From assembly GCA_945882315.1 (NCBI GenBank), contig CAMCWB010000009.1:21020-85019 (forward strand): a stretch of DNA of 64,000 bases, read 5' to 3'. This DNA is from Bauldia litoralis. GTDB taxonomy: Bacteria; Pseudomonadota; Alphaproteobacteria; Rhizobiales; Kaistiaceae. Below the pieces are notes generated by a model. The model made no database searches. It saw only the letters and a program-made list of their open reading frames with translations, and was not told where the DNA came from. Positions 44,716 through 52,489 of the stretch are shown here, piece by piece; the stretch's first letter is position 1, and every line of letters begins with the position of its first letter. A program made the position numbers and the translations under genes.

Positions 44716-44924
44716 GCAAAGACAAATAGTTCTCGCTTTGATTTAGCCTGTTACGAAGTGTCATCTATTTGCCAGACTGAGGATATTTCGTCACGGACCC
44801 CTTCCCTGACTGCCCTGCCTCTGCCAATTTTGCTTGTAGATGGCGGTGATTCAGGCTTTGACCGTTTGAGATTGACATCGTCATAACTGCCGAGTCGGCT
44901 TTCGGCGGTGAAGAGGCTGTGGGA

Positions 44925-45779
44925 ATGCGCAGATTTTACCCGCCGGAGACGGCACTCGGAACGAAGGTTGCCACGGTCGCCGTGCTGCTGGGCGCGTCGG
45001 TCGCGCTTGCAGCCTGTGCCAGCCCGACGCGCAGCACGAACTACAACACCAAGGTCGATCCGGCCGTCGTCGCAATGTATGCGCCGGTCGAGACCGAACC
45101 ATTCCGCGTTCCCGCGGTCTCGGTGCGCAAGATCGATCCGCAGTTTTATCGCCAGGTCGTGCAGACGCCGCCCGCCATCGTGGAGCCGGCCGGCACGGTC
45201 GTCGTCGATCCGCAGAACAAGTTCCTCTACCTCGTCCAGGCCGACGGAACCTCGATGCGCTACGGCATCGGCATCGGCCGCCAGGGCTTCGCCTGGAGCG
45301 GCGAAGCCGTGATCAAGGACAAGCAGCATTGGCCGAAGTGGTTTCCGCCGAAGGAAATGGTCGCGCGTGACCCGAAGGCCGCGCCCTATGCCAACGGCAT
45401 GGACGGCGGCATCTACAACCCGCTCGGCGCCCGCGCCCTCTATCTGTACCAGGGCGACAAGGACACGCTCTTCCGGCTGCACGGCACTTACGAGCAGGCG
45501 AGCATCGGCAAGGCCGTTTCGAGCGGTTGCGTGCGGCTGCTCAATCAGGACATCATCGACCTCTATGAGCGCGTACCGCTCGGCGCAAAGGTCGTCGTGC
45601 TGAGCGGCCCGGACACCATGCCGGTCTCGAACGGCACCTACACCCCGGTCGCCGGCGCTCCTGCCGGCCCGATGACCCCGGTCACCTCGGCACCGGTGGG
45701 TGGGTCGCCGATCTTCACGCCGACCGCGGCACCGGCCATGACCGGATCGGCGCCGTCCGAGCCCGCGCCGATCATCTAG
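44925..45779 (+). CDS. L,D-transpeptidase (YkuD/ErfK family), predicted lipoprotein
   Basis: The lipoprotein signal ends with VALAACAS. The YkuD domain follows, with its active-site His and Cys in FRLHGTYEQASIGKAVSSGC and R-L-L-N just after. Such enzymes form 3-3 cross-links in peptidoglycan or attach outer-membrane proteins to it. A Pro/Ala/Thr-rich C-terminal tail of about 60 residues follows. ATG 44925 is chosen over GTG 44919 because AGAGG lies 8 nt before it and only 2 nt before the GTG. Alphaproteobacteria often carry many such genes. Confidence 0.9.
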   Translation: MRRFYPPETALGTKVATVAVLLGASVALAACASPTRSTNYNTKVDPAVVAMYAPVETEPFRVPAVSVRKIDPQFYRQVVQTPPAIVEPAGTVVVDPQNKFLYLVQADGTSMRYGIGIGRQGFAWSGEAVIKDKQHWPKWFPPKEMVARDPKAAPYANGMDGGIYNPLGARALYLYQGDKDTLFRLHGTYEQASIGKAVSSGCVRLLNQDIIDLYERVPLGAKVVVLSGPDTMPVSNGTYTPVAGAPAGPMTPVTSAPVGGSPIFTPTAAPAMTGSAPSEPAPII

Positions 45780-45783
45780 GCAT

Positions 45784-46878
45784 TCATCGAACGATGGTTA
45801 TCCGCGTCGCGGCGCGGGTGATGCCGGTATAGAGCCAGCGGCTCCTGTTCTCCCGGAAGGCGAAGCTCTCGTCGAACAGGACGACATTGTCCCATTGCGA
45901 TCCCTGCGCCTTGTGGACGGTCAGCACGTAGCCGAAATCGAACTCGTCCGATCGCCGCCGTTCGGCCAGTGGCAGGGATTCGGCGGTGCCGTCGAAAAAA
46001 GCCGGATTGACCGAGACCACGGTGCGCTTGCCGGTCGTGCTGCCGTCTTCGGGCAGCAGGCTGTAGCGCAGCAGCCTCTTCCGCGGCCGGCTGACCTTGT
46101 CGACCTGCCAGAGACTGCCGTTGAGAAGCCCGCGCTTGCGGTCGTTGCGCAGGCACACCAGCGTGTCGCCGGCAACCGGCACCGTCCCCTCGCGCTCGAG
46201 CAATTGCCGGATCCGAATGTTGTAGTTTCGCCGCGTGACGTTGCGGCCGACCAGCACCTGGTCGGCATCGATGACCTCGTTCGGCTCCAGCCCGTCGCGG
46301 CCGATCACGGCACTCTCGCCATAGACGCCGCGGGCAAGTTCGCCGCCTTCGCGGACGATCATCGACAGCCGCACGATCGGATTGTCGGCCGCCTGGCGAT
46401 GGACTTCCGTGAGCATGATATCCGGCTCGGCCTCGGTGAAGAAGCCGCCGCCGGCGATCGGCGGCAATTGCGCCGGGTCGCCGAGAACCAGCACCTTCGT
46501 GCCGAAGGAAAGCAGGTCGCGGCCAATCTCGGCATCGACCATCGAGCACTCGTCGATGACGATCAGTGCCGCCTTGCCGGCGGCGCTGTCCTCGTTGAGG
46601 ACGAAGGTCGGCCCGTTCTCGTCCTCGCCGCGCGTCCGGTAGATCAGGCTGTGGATCGTGCCGGCGCCCTTGGCGCCCTTCGAGCGCATGACATGCGCCG
46701 CCTTGCCGGTATAGGCGGCAAAGCAGACGTCGCCGCCGGCGTCTTCGGCAATATGGCGGGCAAGCGTCGTCTTGCCGGTGCCGGCATAGCCGAACAGGCG
46801 GAAAGTCTGCGGCGTGCCGGCTTTCAGCCAGGCCGACACTGCCGCGAGCGCAGAATCCTGTTGCGGAGACCATTTCAT
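45784..46878 (-). CDS. RecD-like ATP-dependent DNA helicase
   Basis: The 364-residue superfamily 1B helicase has Walker A FGYAGTGKTTLARH near the start, Walker B VIDECSMVD, motif III VLGDPAQLPPI and the C-terminal UvrD_C_2 block with VLTVHKAQGSQWDNVVLFDE and WLYTGITRA. It is short, lacking the N-terminal extension of RecD2, so it is a minimal member. ATG 46878 starts MKWSPQQDSALAAV; upstream codons run into the brnT promoter. Its 3' end converges on the L,D-transpeptidase with a 4-bp gap. The physiological role is unclear. Confidence 0.88.
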   Translation of the reverse strand: MKWSPQQDSALAAVSAWLKAGTPQTFRLFGYAGTGKTTLARHIAEDAGGDVCFAAYTGKAAHVMRSKGAKGAGTIHSLIYRTRGEDENGPTFVLNEDSAAGKAALIVIDECSMVDAEIGRDLLSFGTKVLVLGDPAQLPPIAGGGFFTEAEPDIMLTEVHRQAADNPIVRLSMIVREGGELARGVYGESAVIGRDGLEPNEVIDADQVLVGRNVTRRNYNIRIRQLLEREGTVPVAGDTLVCLRNDRKRGLLNGSLWQVDKVSRPRKRLLRYSLLPEDGSTTGKRTVVSVNPAFFDGTAESLPLAERRRSDEFDFGYVLTVHKAQGSQWDNVVLFDESFAFRENRSRWLYTGITRAATRITIVR

Positions 46879-46906
46879 GGGAGGTTTTTTACCGGCGGCG
46901 TAGCGG

Positions 46907-46933
46907 TTGACAATCGTACATACAATCGTACAT
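46907..46933 (+). promoter_or_regulatory. brnTA promoter with tandem 12-bp operator repeats
   Basis: TTGACA (46907-46912) fits a -35 box, with TACATC about 16 bp on as a weak -10. Two perfect tandem copies of ACAATCGTACAT (46910-46921 and 46922-46933) overlap it, directly before the brnT ATG at 46939. Autorepression by the BrnA antitoxin or the BrnTA complex is known for the family and would act here. Confidence 0.65.
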
Positions 46934-46938
46934 CCAAG

Positions 46939-47241
46939 ATGTGGATGGAGACATTCGCGGGCTTCGACTGGGACGAAGGTAATCGCGAGAAATGCCGGAA
47001 GCACGACGTTTCTATCGCGGAGATCGAGAGCTTGTTCGAGGGATCGCCGGCCTTAGCGATCGATGTAACCCATTCGGAAGATGAAGAGCGCGTACGTGCA
47101 GTTGGTCAAGCTGTGAACGGCAAGTTCGTTTTCGTCGTTTTCACAGCTCGAATGCGTTCAGGCCAGCGGATGATTCGGCCGATCAGCGCTCGTTACATGC
47201 ACCGGAAGGAGGTGCGCCGCTATGAAGAAACCAAATCGTAA
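46939..47241 (+). CDS. brnT: BrnT-family ribonuclease toxin
   Basis: The 100-residue type II toxin has the BrnT pattern FDWDEGNREKCRKHDVSIAE near the N-terminus and the C-terminal RPISARYMHRKEVRRYEE that forms the RelE-like active surface. BrnT cuts RNA and stops translation. Here ATG 46939 (MWMETF) is used; a second ATG lies two codons on. It overlaps the antitoxin gene by 20 bp, so the pair is coupled. The 5' region contains the operator repeats. Confidence 0.88.
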   Translation: MWMETFAGFDWDEGNREKCRKHDVSIAEIESLFEGSPALAIDVTHSEDEERVRAVGQAVNGKFVFVVFTARMRSGQRMIRPISARYMHRKEVRRYEETKS

Positions 47242-47494
47242 GCTGAAGCAGTTTCCGGTTCTTAAAAGCGACGAAGACGCCGAGGAGTTCGTGGCGAATG
47301 CCGATCTCAGCGAGTACGACTTCTCGAACTTCAAAACCGTCAAGTTCGAATTCGAGAAGAAGGCGGCGCGGATCAACATGCGCCTGCCGGAGTCGCTCCT
47401 GAAATCGGTAAAGGAGCGCGCCGGCAAGCGCGGCATTCCCTATCAGCGCTTCATCCGCGAAGCCGTCGAGGAGAAGCTGGCCAAGAAGGGGTAG
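47222..47494 (+). CDS. brnA: BrnA-family antitoxin (ribbon-helix-helix)
   Basis: The 90-residue protein has an N-terminal toxin-binding part (LKQFPVLKSDEDAEEFV, EYDFSNFKTVKFEFEKKA) and a C-terminal CopG/RHH DNA-binding segment with INMRLPESLLKSVKERAGKR and YQRFIREAVEEKL. It should neutralise BrnT and repress the operon with it. Its own ribosome-binding site, GGAGG, lies inside brnT. The order toxin-antitoxin with overlap is the usual one for this family. Confidence 0.9.
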   Translation: MKKPNRKLKQFPVLKSDEDAEEFVANADLSEYDFSNFKTVKFEFEKKAARINMRLPESLLKSVKERAGKRGIPYQRFIREAVEEKLAKKG

Positions 47495-47512
47495 CCGGCT
47501 TGGTCCGCCTGC

Positions 47513-49192
47513 CTATCCCCGATCGCGGAATTTATTCGTGATCGGATAGCGGCGATCGCGGCCGAAATTCTTCTTGGTGATCTTCACGCCCGGCGCCGCC
47601 TGCCGGCGCTTGTATTCGGCGATGTAGAGAAGCCTCTCGATCCGCTCGACGGTCGCCCGGTCATGGCCGCGCGCCACGATATCGGCGACGCGCATCTCGT
47701 TCTCGACCAGGCATTCGAGGATGTCGTCGAGCACGTCATAGGGCGGCAGCGAATCCTGGTCGGTCTGGTTCTCGCGCAGCTCCGCGGTCGGCGGGCGCGT
47801 GATGATGTTCGACGGGATGACCTCGCCGCCGGGGCCGAGCGCCCCTTTCGGGAGGTTCTCGTTCCGCCATTTGGCGAGCCGGTAGACCTCCGTCTTGTAA
47901 AGGTCCTTCACCGGATTGAAGCCGCCATTCATGTCGCCATAGAGCGTCGCATAGCCGACCGAATTCTCCGACTTGTTGCCGGTGGTCAGGACCATCGCAC
48001 CGAACTTGTTGGAGATCGCCATGAGGATCGTGCCGCGCGTGCGCGACTGGAGATTCTCTTCCGTGATGTCGGAATTGCGCCCCGCGAACAGCGGCTTCAG
48101 CGCCGCCGTGAAGCCCTCGACCGGCTCCGCGATGGGGACGACATCGTAGCGGACGCCGAGCCTTTCGGCCATCACGGCTGCGTCGGTGATGCTCTCCTGC
48201 GAGGTGTAGCGGTAGGGCAGCATCACGCAATGGACGCGGTCCTTGCCGAGCGCATCGACCGCCATCGCCGTCACCACGGCGGAATCGACGCCGCCGGAAA
48301 GGCCGAGGACGATGCCCGGAAAGCCGTTCTTGTTGACATAGTCGCGCGTGCCCTGGACGCAGGCGAGCCAGTTCGCCTCGTCGACATCGGGCAGCACCGC
48401 GACCGGCCCGTCGATGCAGCGCCAGGCGCCTGCCCCGTCCTTCCGCCATTCGACGACGACCGTCGCTTCTTCGAACTGCGGAAGCTGGAAGGCCAGCGTC
48501 CGGTCGGCATGAAGGCCGAAGGAGCCGCCGTCGAAGACGAGTTCGTCCTGCGCATTGCATTGGTTGACATAGATGAGGGGCAGCTTGCTCTCGACGATGC
48601 GGGCCAGCGCCACCTGCTGCCGCACCTCGGCCTTGCCCTGCCAGTAGGGCGAGCCGTTCGGCACGATCAGGAGCTCGGCGCCGGTCTCGGCCAGGCACTC
48701 GATGACCTGCTCGAACCACATGTCCTCGCAGACCGGCAGGCCGAGCCGCAGGCCGCGGAAGCCGACCGGACCGGGCAGCGGCCCGACCTCGAAGACGCGC
48801 AGTTCATCGAAAACGCCGTAATTGGGCAGTTCGACCTTGTAGCGCAGCGCCTGGACCTTGCCCTCGTCGAGAAGCGCGACCGCGTTGTAGACCTTGCCGT
48901 CGTCCGCAGGCCACGGCGTGCCGATGACCACGCCCGGCCCGCCATCGGCAGTATCCGCCGCCAGATCCTCGACCGCCTTCCGGCAGGCATCCTGGAAGGC
49001 AGGCTTCAGGACGAGGTCCTCCGGCGGATAGCCGGCGATGAAAAGCTCCGACAGAACAAGGAGATCGGCGCGGCCGGCGGCTGCAATCGCACGCGCCGCG
49101 CGGGCTCGTTTCAAATTGCCGTCGATGTCTCCGACGAGCGAGTCCTGCTGAGAGACGGCGATGCGGATCGTATCGGTCAGTGTGCTTGTCAT
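47513..49192 (-). CDS. nadE: Glutamine-hydrolysing NAD+ synthetase
   Basis: The 559-residue two-domain enzyme makes NAD from deamido-NAD with ATP and glutamine. The N-terminal nitrilase-like amidase (about 8-260) has a Glu-Lys-Cys triad in LSELFIAGYPPEDL, YKVELPNYGVF and PVCEDMWFE. The synthetase domain has the P-loop LGLSGGVDSAVV near residue 300 and the ENLQSRTRGTILMAISNKFG region. The C-terminus ends with RRYPITNKFRDRG. ATG 49192 fits the family. It converges on brnA. Confidence 0.95.
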   Translation of the reverse strand: MTSTLTDTIRIAVSQQDSLVGDIDGNLKRARAARAIAAAGRADLLVLSELFIAGYPPEDLVLKPAFQDACRKAVEDLAADTADGGPGVVIGTPWPADDGKVYNAVALLDEGKVQALRYKVELPNYGVFDELRVFEVGPLPGPVGFRGLRLGLPVCEDMWFEQVIECLAETGAELLIVPNGSPYWQGKAEVRQQVALARIVESKLPLIYVNQCNAQDELVFDGGSFGLHADRTLAFQLPQFEEATVVVEWRKDGAGAWRCIDGPVAVLPDVDEANWLACVQGTRDYVNKNGFPGIVLGLSGGVDSAVVTAMAVDALGKDRVHCVMLPYRYTSQESITDAAVMAERLGVRYDVVPIAEPVEGFTAALKPLFAGRNSDITEENLQSRTRGTILMAISNKFGAMVLTTGNKSENSVGYATLYGDMNGGFNPVKDLYKTEVYRLAKWRNENLPKGALGPGGEVIPSNIITRPPTAELRENQTDQDSLPPYDVLDDILECLVENEMRVADIVARGHDRATVERIERLLYIAEYKRRQAAPGVKITKKNFGRDRRYPITNKFRDRG

Positions 49193-49371
49193 ATCCCCGG
49201 TTTAGCCTGCAGGTTTCGAAGCCGCAATTAAGTTGGGTGTCAAATGATCGGGCACCGCCGAAATGCCTGAAGCTTTGCTCAACCGGCGGTAAGCTTCCGT
49301 TCGACACGTCATTGCGGTGCCGGTCGCCACGACGCAATCCATTGGTCGGCCTGTCGAAATCTCACATCGGC

Positions 49372-50094
49372 CTAGCCGGCCTGCCGCTTCGCCTTCTGAA
49401 ACACCCGCAACGCGTCGCGGCCGATCCAGCGTTCGACGGCACTCTCGGACGCGGCCAATTGCCCGGCGAGGTCCCGTGCGCCGGCGCGGAGCTCCGGGCT
49501 ACCCTTCGCGCCGATCGCCCGAAGCGCCCAGTTGACGCCCTTCTTCACGAAGTTGCGGTCATCGCCGGCCGCACCTTCGATCAGCGCCAGTCCCTTCCTG
49601 TGATCGGCGTCGCTGCCATGACCATGCAGGGCGCAGGAGGCCAGCAGCGCGAAGGCGGCACGCTTGACGAACTCGTCTTTGGCATTCGCCCATTTGCCGA
49701 TCTGGCCGAAGGCATGCGGCGAGCGGTCGAAGAGATTGAAGCAGGCCGTATCGACGATCGCCCAATTGTCGAAATCCTTCGCCCAGCGGTTCATCTGCGC
49801 GGGCGTCACCAAAGCGGGATCGTCGATCATGGTCGCCAGCATGCGCGCATCGTGCGAGCCCGACCGCCACAGTGCGTCGGCCAGCCCGTGATCGACGCCA
49901 AGCCGCCGGGCGATCGGCTTCAGCTTGGCGACCGGCGTGCCATAGACCGGCGCCTTGGTGACGATACCGTAGCGCGGCCCCATATCGGCGCGATATTGCG
50001 CGGACGCGTCCTGCTCCAGCGCGCGCAGAACGGCCGCGACATCGGCCGGCCCGGCAGGCTTTCCGATCGCTTTCTGCCCTGGCCTGGTCGGCAC
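49372..50094 (-). CDS. AlkD-like HEAT-repeat DNA alkylation repair protein
   Basis: The 240-residue all-helical protein has the HEAT-like repeat series of AlkD glycosylases, with YGTPVAKLKPIARRLG, WAIVDTACFNLF and NFVKKGVNWALRAIG. That last segment carries the Lys/Trp cluster of the DNA-binding groove. AlkD enzymes remove 3- and 7-alkyl purines without base flipping. It precedes the split tRNA on the same strand with a 20-bp gap. The match is by pattern, and weaker homologues of unknown function exist. Confidence 0.78.
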   Translation of the reverse strand: MPTRPGQKAIGKPAGPADVAAVLRALEQDASAQYRADMGPRYGIVTKAPVYGTPVAKLKPIARRLGVDHGLADALWRSGSHDARMLATMIDDPALVTPAQMNRWAKDFDNWAIVDTACFNLFDRSPHAFGQIGKWANAKDEFVKRAAFALLASCALHGHGSDADHRKGLALIEGAAGDDRNFVKKGVNWALRAIGAKGSPELRAGARDLAGQLAASESAVERWIGRDALRVFQKAKRQAG

Positions 50095-50113
50095 CGCCGA
50101 GATCCCCTTAAGC

Positions 50114-50170
50114 TGGTGCGGACGGCCGGGATCGAACCGGCACGAGGGTTTCCCCTCGAGAGATTTTAAG
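50114..50170 (-). tRNA. tRNA-Leu(UAA), 3' half of a split gene
   Basis: Read on the minus strand, this begins with the anticodon loop CTTAAAA (50170-50164). It continues with the 3' anticodon stem TCTCT, a long variable arm CGAGGG-GAAA-CCCTCG, the TPsiC arm and the acceptor strand CGTCCGC with ACCA. Each part pairs perfectly with the 5' half at 50792-50830. Joined at the loop, the two give a flawless 89-nt tRNA-Leu(UAA). The long variable arm confirms leucine type. Confidence 0.85.
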
Positions 50171-50209
50171 GCTGGTGGAAACGGTGGCGGTCTTCTGGTA
50201 GATCAAGCA

Positions 50210-50245
50210 CTTAGCTCCGCCACGTGGCGATTTGGCGTGGCTAAG
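50210..50245. repeat. Imperfect inverted repeat at the 5' end of the inner tRNA
   Basis: CTTAGC-TC-CGCCA (50210-50222) pairs with TGGCG-TG-GCTAAG (50233-50245), leaving a 2-bp mismatch in a 13-bp arm. It ends at the first base of the plus-strand tRNA. It could be an attachment-arm site, a hairpin in the leader transcript or an operator. Confidence 0.5.
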
Positions 50246-50333
50246 CCCCCTTGGCGAAACTGGTAGACGCATCGGACTTAAAATCCGTGGCCCCTAGCAG
50301 GGTGTGCCGGTTCGAGTCCGGCAGGGGGCACCA
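50245..50333 (+). tRNA. Intact tRNA-Leu(UAA) inside the insert
   Basis: An 89-nt tRNA with acceptor pair GCCCCCT/AGGGGGC, D-arm GCG...CGC, anticodon stem CGGA/TCCG around loop CTTAAAA (anticodon UAA), a long variable arm, TPsiC arm GCCGG-TTCGAGT-CCGGC and an encoded ACCA end. It has the same anticodon as the split gene around it but a different acceptor and variable-arm sequence, so it is not a simple copy. It lies on the opposite strand, 5 bp from the stop of the small orphan gene. Confidence 0.93.
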
Positions 50334-50337
50334 CTCC

Positions 50338-50622
50338 TCAGCACCCTCGCCGCAGTCCGTGCGGCCGTGCGGGAAATTCTATAGCAACCTTTTCGACCTC
50401 ATCTATGAAGCCCTCAGTCGCCTTGTTGTGAGGCGTCGCCGGGTCCGTCCAATATCTAAGTCGGGCATCCCCTACCAACCGGAAGTGCAGAACTTCGGTA
50501 AGAGGCGCTTTCATGTGAACGACTTCCTTTGCCTTTTCCCAACCGTTTGATACCTCAACAACGCTGTTTCCCTCTGCCTGGGCGGCAGCAACTGCGCTGT
50601 CTATAGCTTCGGAATGGCTCAC
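50338..50622 (-). CDS. Orphan small protein carried by the tRNA insert (94 aa)
   Basis: GTG 50622 opens a 94-residue frame with CGAGGA placed 7 nt before it, better than the longer start at 50763 (141 aa), which has no ribosome-binding site. The protein begins MSHSEAIDSAVAAAQAEG and contains VVHMKAPLTEVLHFRL and YWTDPATPHNKATEGF. It is soluble, and I recognise no family. Base composition is AT-richer than the genome, consistent with transfer. It ends 4 bp before the tRNA CCA end on the other strand. Confidence 0.5.
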   Translation of the reverse strand: MSHSEAIDSAVAAAQAEGNSVVEVSNGWEKAKEVVHMKAPLTEVLHFRLVGDARLRYWTDPATPHNKATEGFIDEVEKVAIEFPARPHGLRRGC

Positions 50623-50791
50623 TGCATTTTCCTCGTCGCGAGTGCCTTCCGCGTTTGGAACGCGTGTGGCCAAGGGGTCAAGTTGTCCGCCACAACGTCG
50701 TGTAGCGGCGTAGAGAGGGCAGCCCCCTAAGTCCCTGAGTGGTGCTGTCTCCTCGATGGACACTGTGAAGTGGCGTAGGGAGCCCGGTAGC

Positions 50792-50830
50792 TTTTAAGTC
50801 TCTTGCGTCTACCAATTCCGCCACGTCCGC
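50792..50830 (-). tRNA. tRNA-Leu(UAA), 5' half of a split gene
   Basis: Read on the minus strand from 50830: acceptor GCGGACG, D-arm GCG-GAATTGGTAGA-CGC, anticodon stem AGAGA and loop CTTAAAA (50798-50792). The next bases (GCTACCGGG) do not pair, so the tRNA is interrupted exactly after the loop. Its acceptor and anticodon stems pair fully with the 3' half at 50114-50170. Confidence 0.85.
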
Positions 50831-51023
50831 CTGCCCCTTGGGTAAAGCGGGCCGGTTCGCAAGGCAAGGCGGGAGGCAGCGGCAGCCCCGAGGGCAATCG
50901 GCGGTTGGCGACTCCCCCCAAACGGGTGCATAGTCCGACATACTGCCTCCACGGCAGCCTTCACAAAAAGAAGCGGGGCTCAGGCCGTCCGGACCCCTGC
51001 CGAACGCCAAGCAAGGACATATC

Positions 51024-52256
51024 GTGACCGCCCCAGCCGACACAGAGCAGGTTGCCGTTCGCAGGACGGACACGACCGTCTACGGCATCCTGCTGACCAT
51101 CAGCTTCGCCCATCTCCTCAACGACACGATCCAGTCGCTGCTGCCGGCGCTCTATCCGATCCTCCGCGAGAGCTTCTCGCTGACCTACACCCAGGTCGGC
51201 CTCATCACGCTCGCCTTCCACGCGACCGCATCGCTGCTGCAGCCCGTCGTCGGTCTCGCCGCCGACCGCCGGCCGATGCCCTATTCGCTGACCACCGGCA
51301 TGGGCTTCACTTTCGCCGGCGTGCTGATGCTGGCCTTCGCGACCAGCTATCCGTTCCTGCTGCTGGCGGCCGCGATGATCGGCCTCGGCTCGTCGATCTT
51401 CCATCCGGAATCGGCCCGCGTCGCGCGCATGGCGGCGGGCGGCAAGGCCGGCCTGGCGCAATCCGTCTTCCAGGTCGGCGGCAATCTCGGCCACTCGATC
51501 GGACCGCTGCTCGCCGCTTTCGTCATCGTCACGACCGGCCGCGACGGCATCGCCTGGTTCGCGCTGATCCCGCTCCTCGGCATGCTCGTCCTCTTCCGGG
51601 TCGGCGGCTGGTACAGCGCCCATGTGAAGGAACGTGCCGCCCGCAAGAAGGCAGGCCCGATCGCCGAAGCGGCACCGGCGCCACAGAAGGCCGTGGTCGG
51701 CGCGGTGATCATCTTGCTGACCCTGATCTTTTCGAAGCAGCTCTATATGTCGAGCCTGACGAGCTACTACACCTTCTACCTGATCGACGTGTTCGGCCTG
51801 CCGGTCGCGACGGCGCAGATCTACCTTTTCCTCTACCTCTTCGCGATCGCCGCCGGCACGCTGATCGGCGGCTCGCTCAGCGACCGTTTCGGCCGCAAGG
51901 CGGTGATCTGGTTCTCGATCCTCGGCGCCCTGCCCTTCGCGCTGGCGCTGCCCTATGCCGACCTCTACTGGACGGCGATCCTGACCATCCTGATCGGCCT
52001 GATCATGTCATCGTCGCTCGCCGTGATCATCGTCTTCGCGCAGGATCTGATCCCCGGCCGCATCGGCTTGATCTCGGGCCTCTTCCTCGGCTTCGCCTTC
52101 GGCATGAGCGGCATCGGCGCGCTCCTGATCGGCGCGGTCGCCGACGCCAAGGGGCTGGAATTCGTCTACTACCTCTGCTCTTTCATCCCCGCCGTCGGCA
52201 TCATCGCCGCCTTCCTGCCGAGCATGGGCGGCAAGGCGAAGACGAAGGCGGCCTAA
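51024..52256 (+). CDS. fsr: MFS transporter, fosmidomycin-resistance (Fsr) type
   Basis: The 410-residue protein has twelve hydrophobic segments. It shows the Fsr-like region HLLNDTIQSLLPALYPILRE in the first helix pair, FHPESARVARMAAGGK after helix 4 and the MFS motif A-like G-G-S-L-S-D-R-F-G-R-K-A before helix 8. Fsr exports fosmidomycin and related compounds. Here the natural substrate is unknown, so the name describes the family. It lies downstream of the tRNA region with no obvious operon partner. Confidence 0.87.
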   Translation: MTAPADTEQVAVRRTDTTVYGILLTISFAHLLNDTIQSLLPALYPILRESFSLTYTQVGLITLAFHATASLLQPVVGLAADRRPMPYSLTTGMGFTFAGVLMLAFATSYPFLLLAAAMIGLGSSIFHPESARVARMAAGGKAGLAQSVFQVGGNLGHSIGPLLAAFVIVTTGRDGIAWFALIPLLGMLVLFRVGGWYSAHVKERAARKKAGPIAEAAPAPQKAVVGAVIILLTLIFSKQLYMSSLTSYYTFYLIDVFGLPVATAQIYLFLYLFAIAAGTLIGGSLSDRFGRKAVIWFSILGALPFALALPYADLYWTAILTILIGLIMSSSLAVIIVFAQDLIPGRIGLISGLFLGFAFGMSGIGALLIGAVADAKGLEFVYYLCSFIPAVGIIAAFLPSMGGKAKTKAA

Positions 52257-52489
52257 TGAACCCGGCGGGAGGCGAGCAAAGCCCTCCTCGCCATCCGCAT
52301 CCGCCAGAACCGCGCCCGAACCGCTGGCCACTGCCGACCTCGTCGGCATCGTCCCGATCGCCATCGGCATCCGGCTGGCGACGACGACCGCCCGGTCTGT
52401 GACCCGCATCATACCCTGACCGTTCCTTTTCGGCTATCGCCTCGCCCTACCGTTGGGGCGCATGCGCCCGCCGGGAGGAGACACCGGAA

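Larger units (their letters stand above)
50171..50791. mobile_element. 621-bp insert in the anticodon loop of tRNA-Leu(UAA)
   Basis: The insert is bounded by direct copies of the 7-bp anticodon loop CTTAAAA (50164-50170 and 50792-50798), so the repeating unit is 628 bp. It has lower GC than the neighbouring genes. It contains an intact tRNA-Leu(UAA) on the plus strand and a 94-codon minus-strand gene with a good ribosome-binding site, but no integrase or transposase. A 7-bp overlap at an anticodon loop is typical of tyrosine-recombinase attachment sites in tRNA genes. The hallmark conserved segments of group I introns are not visible. It may be a small integrated element or a relic of a larger one. 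Confidence 0.6.

Noticed and set aside
47663..49231. 522-codon plus-strand frame
   Set aside because: Antisense to nadE, which carries all catalytic motifs.
50171..50791. Group I or group II self-splicing intron in tRNA-Leu(UAA)
   Set aside because: Not fully excluded, but no conserved GGGAAACC-like, R or S segments are visible, the last intron base at the junction is not G for a loop-internal splice, and the length is far too short for group II.
52257..52489. Riboswitch before the homocysteine methyltransferase-like gene
   Set aside because: No SAM-II or other known consensus could be recognised in the leader.
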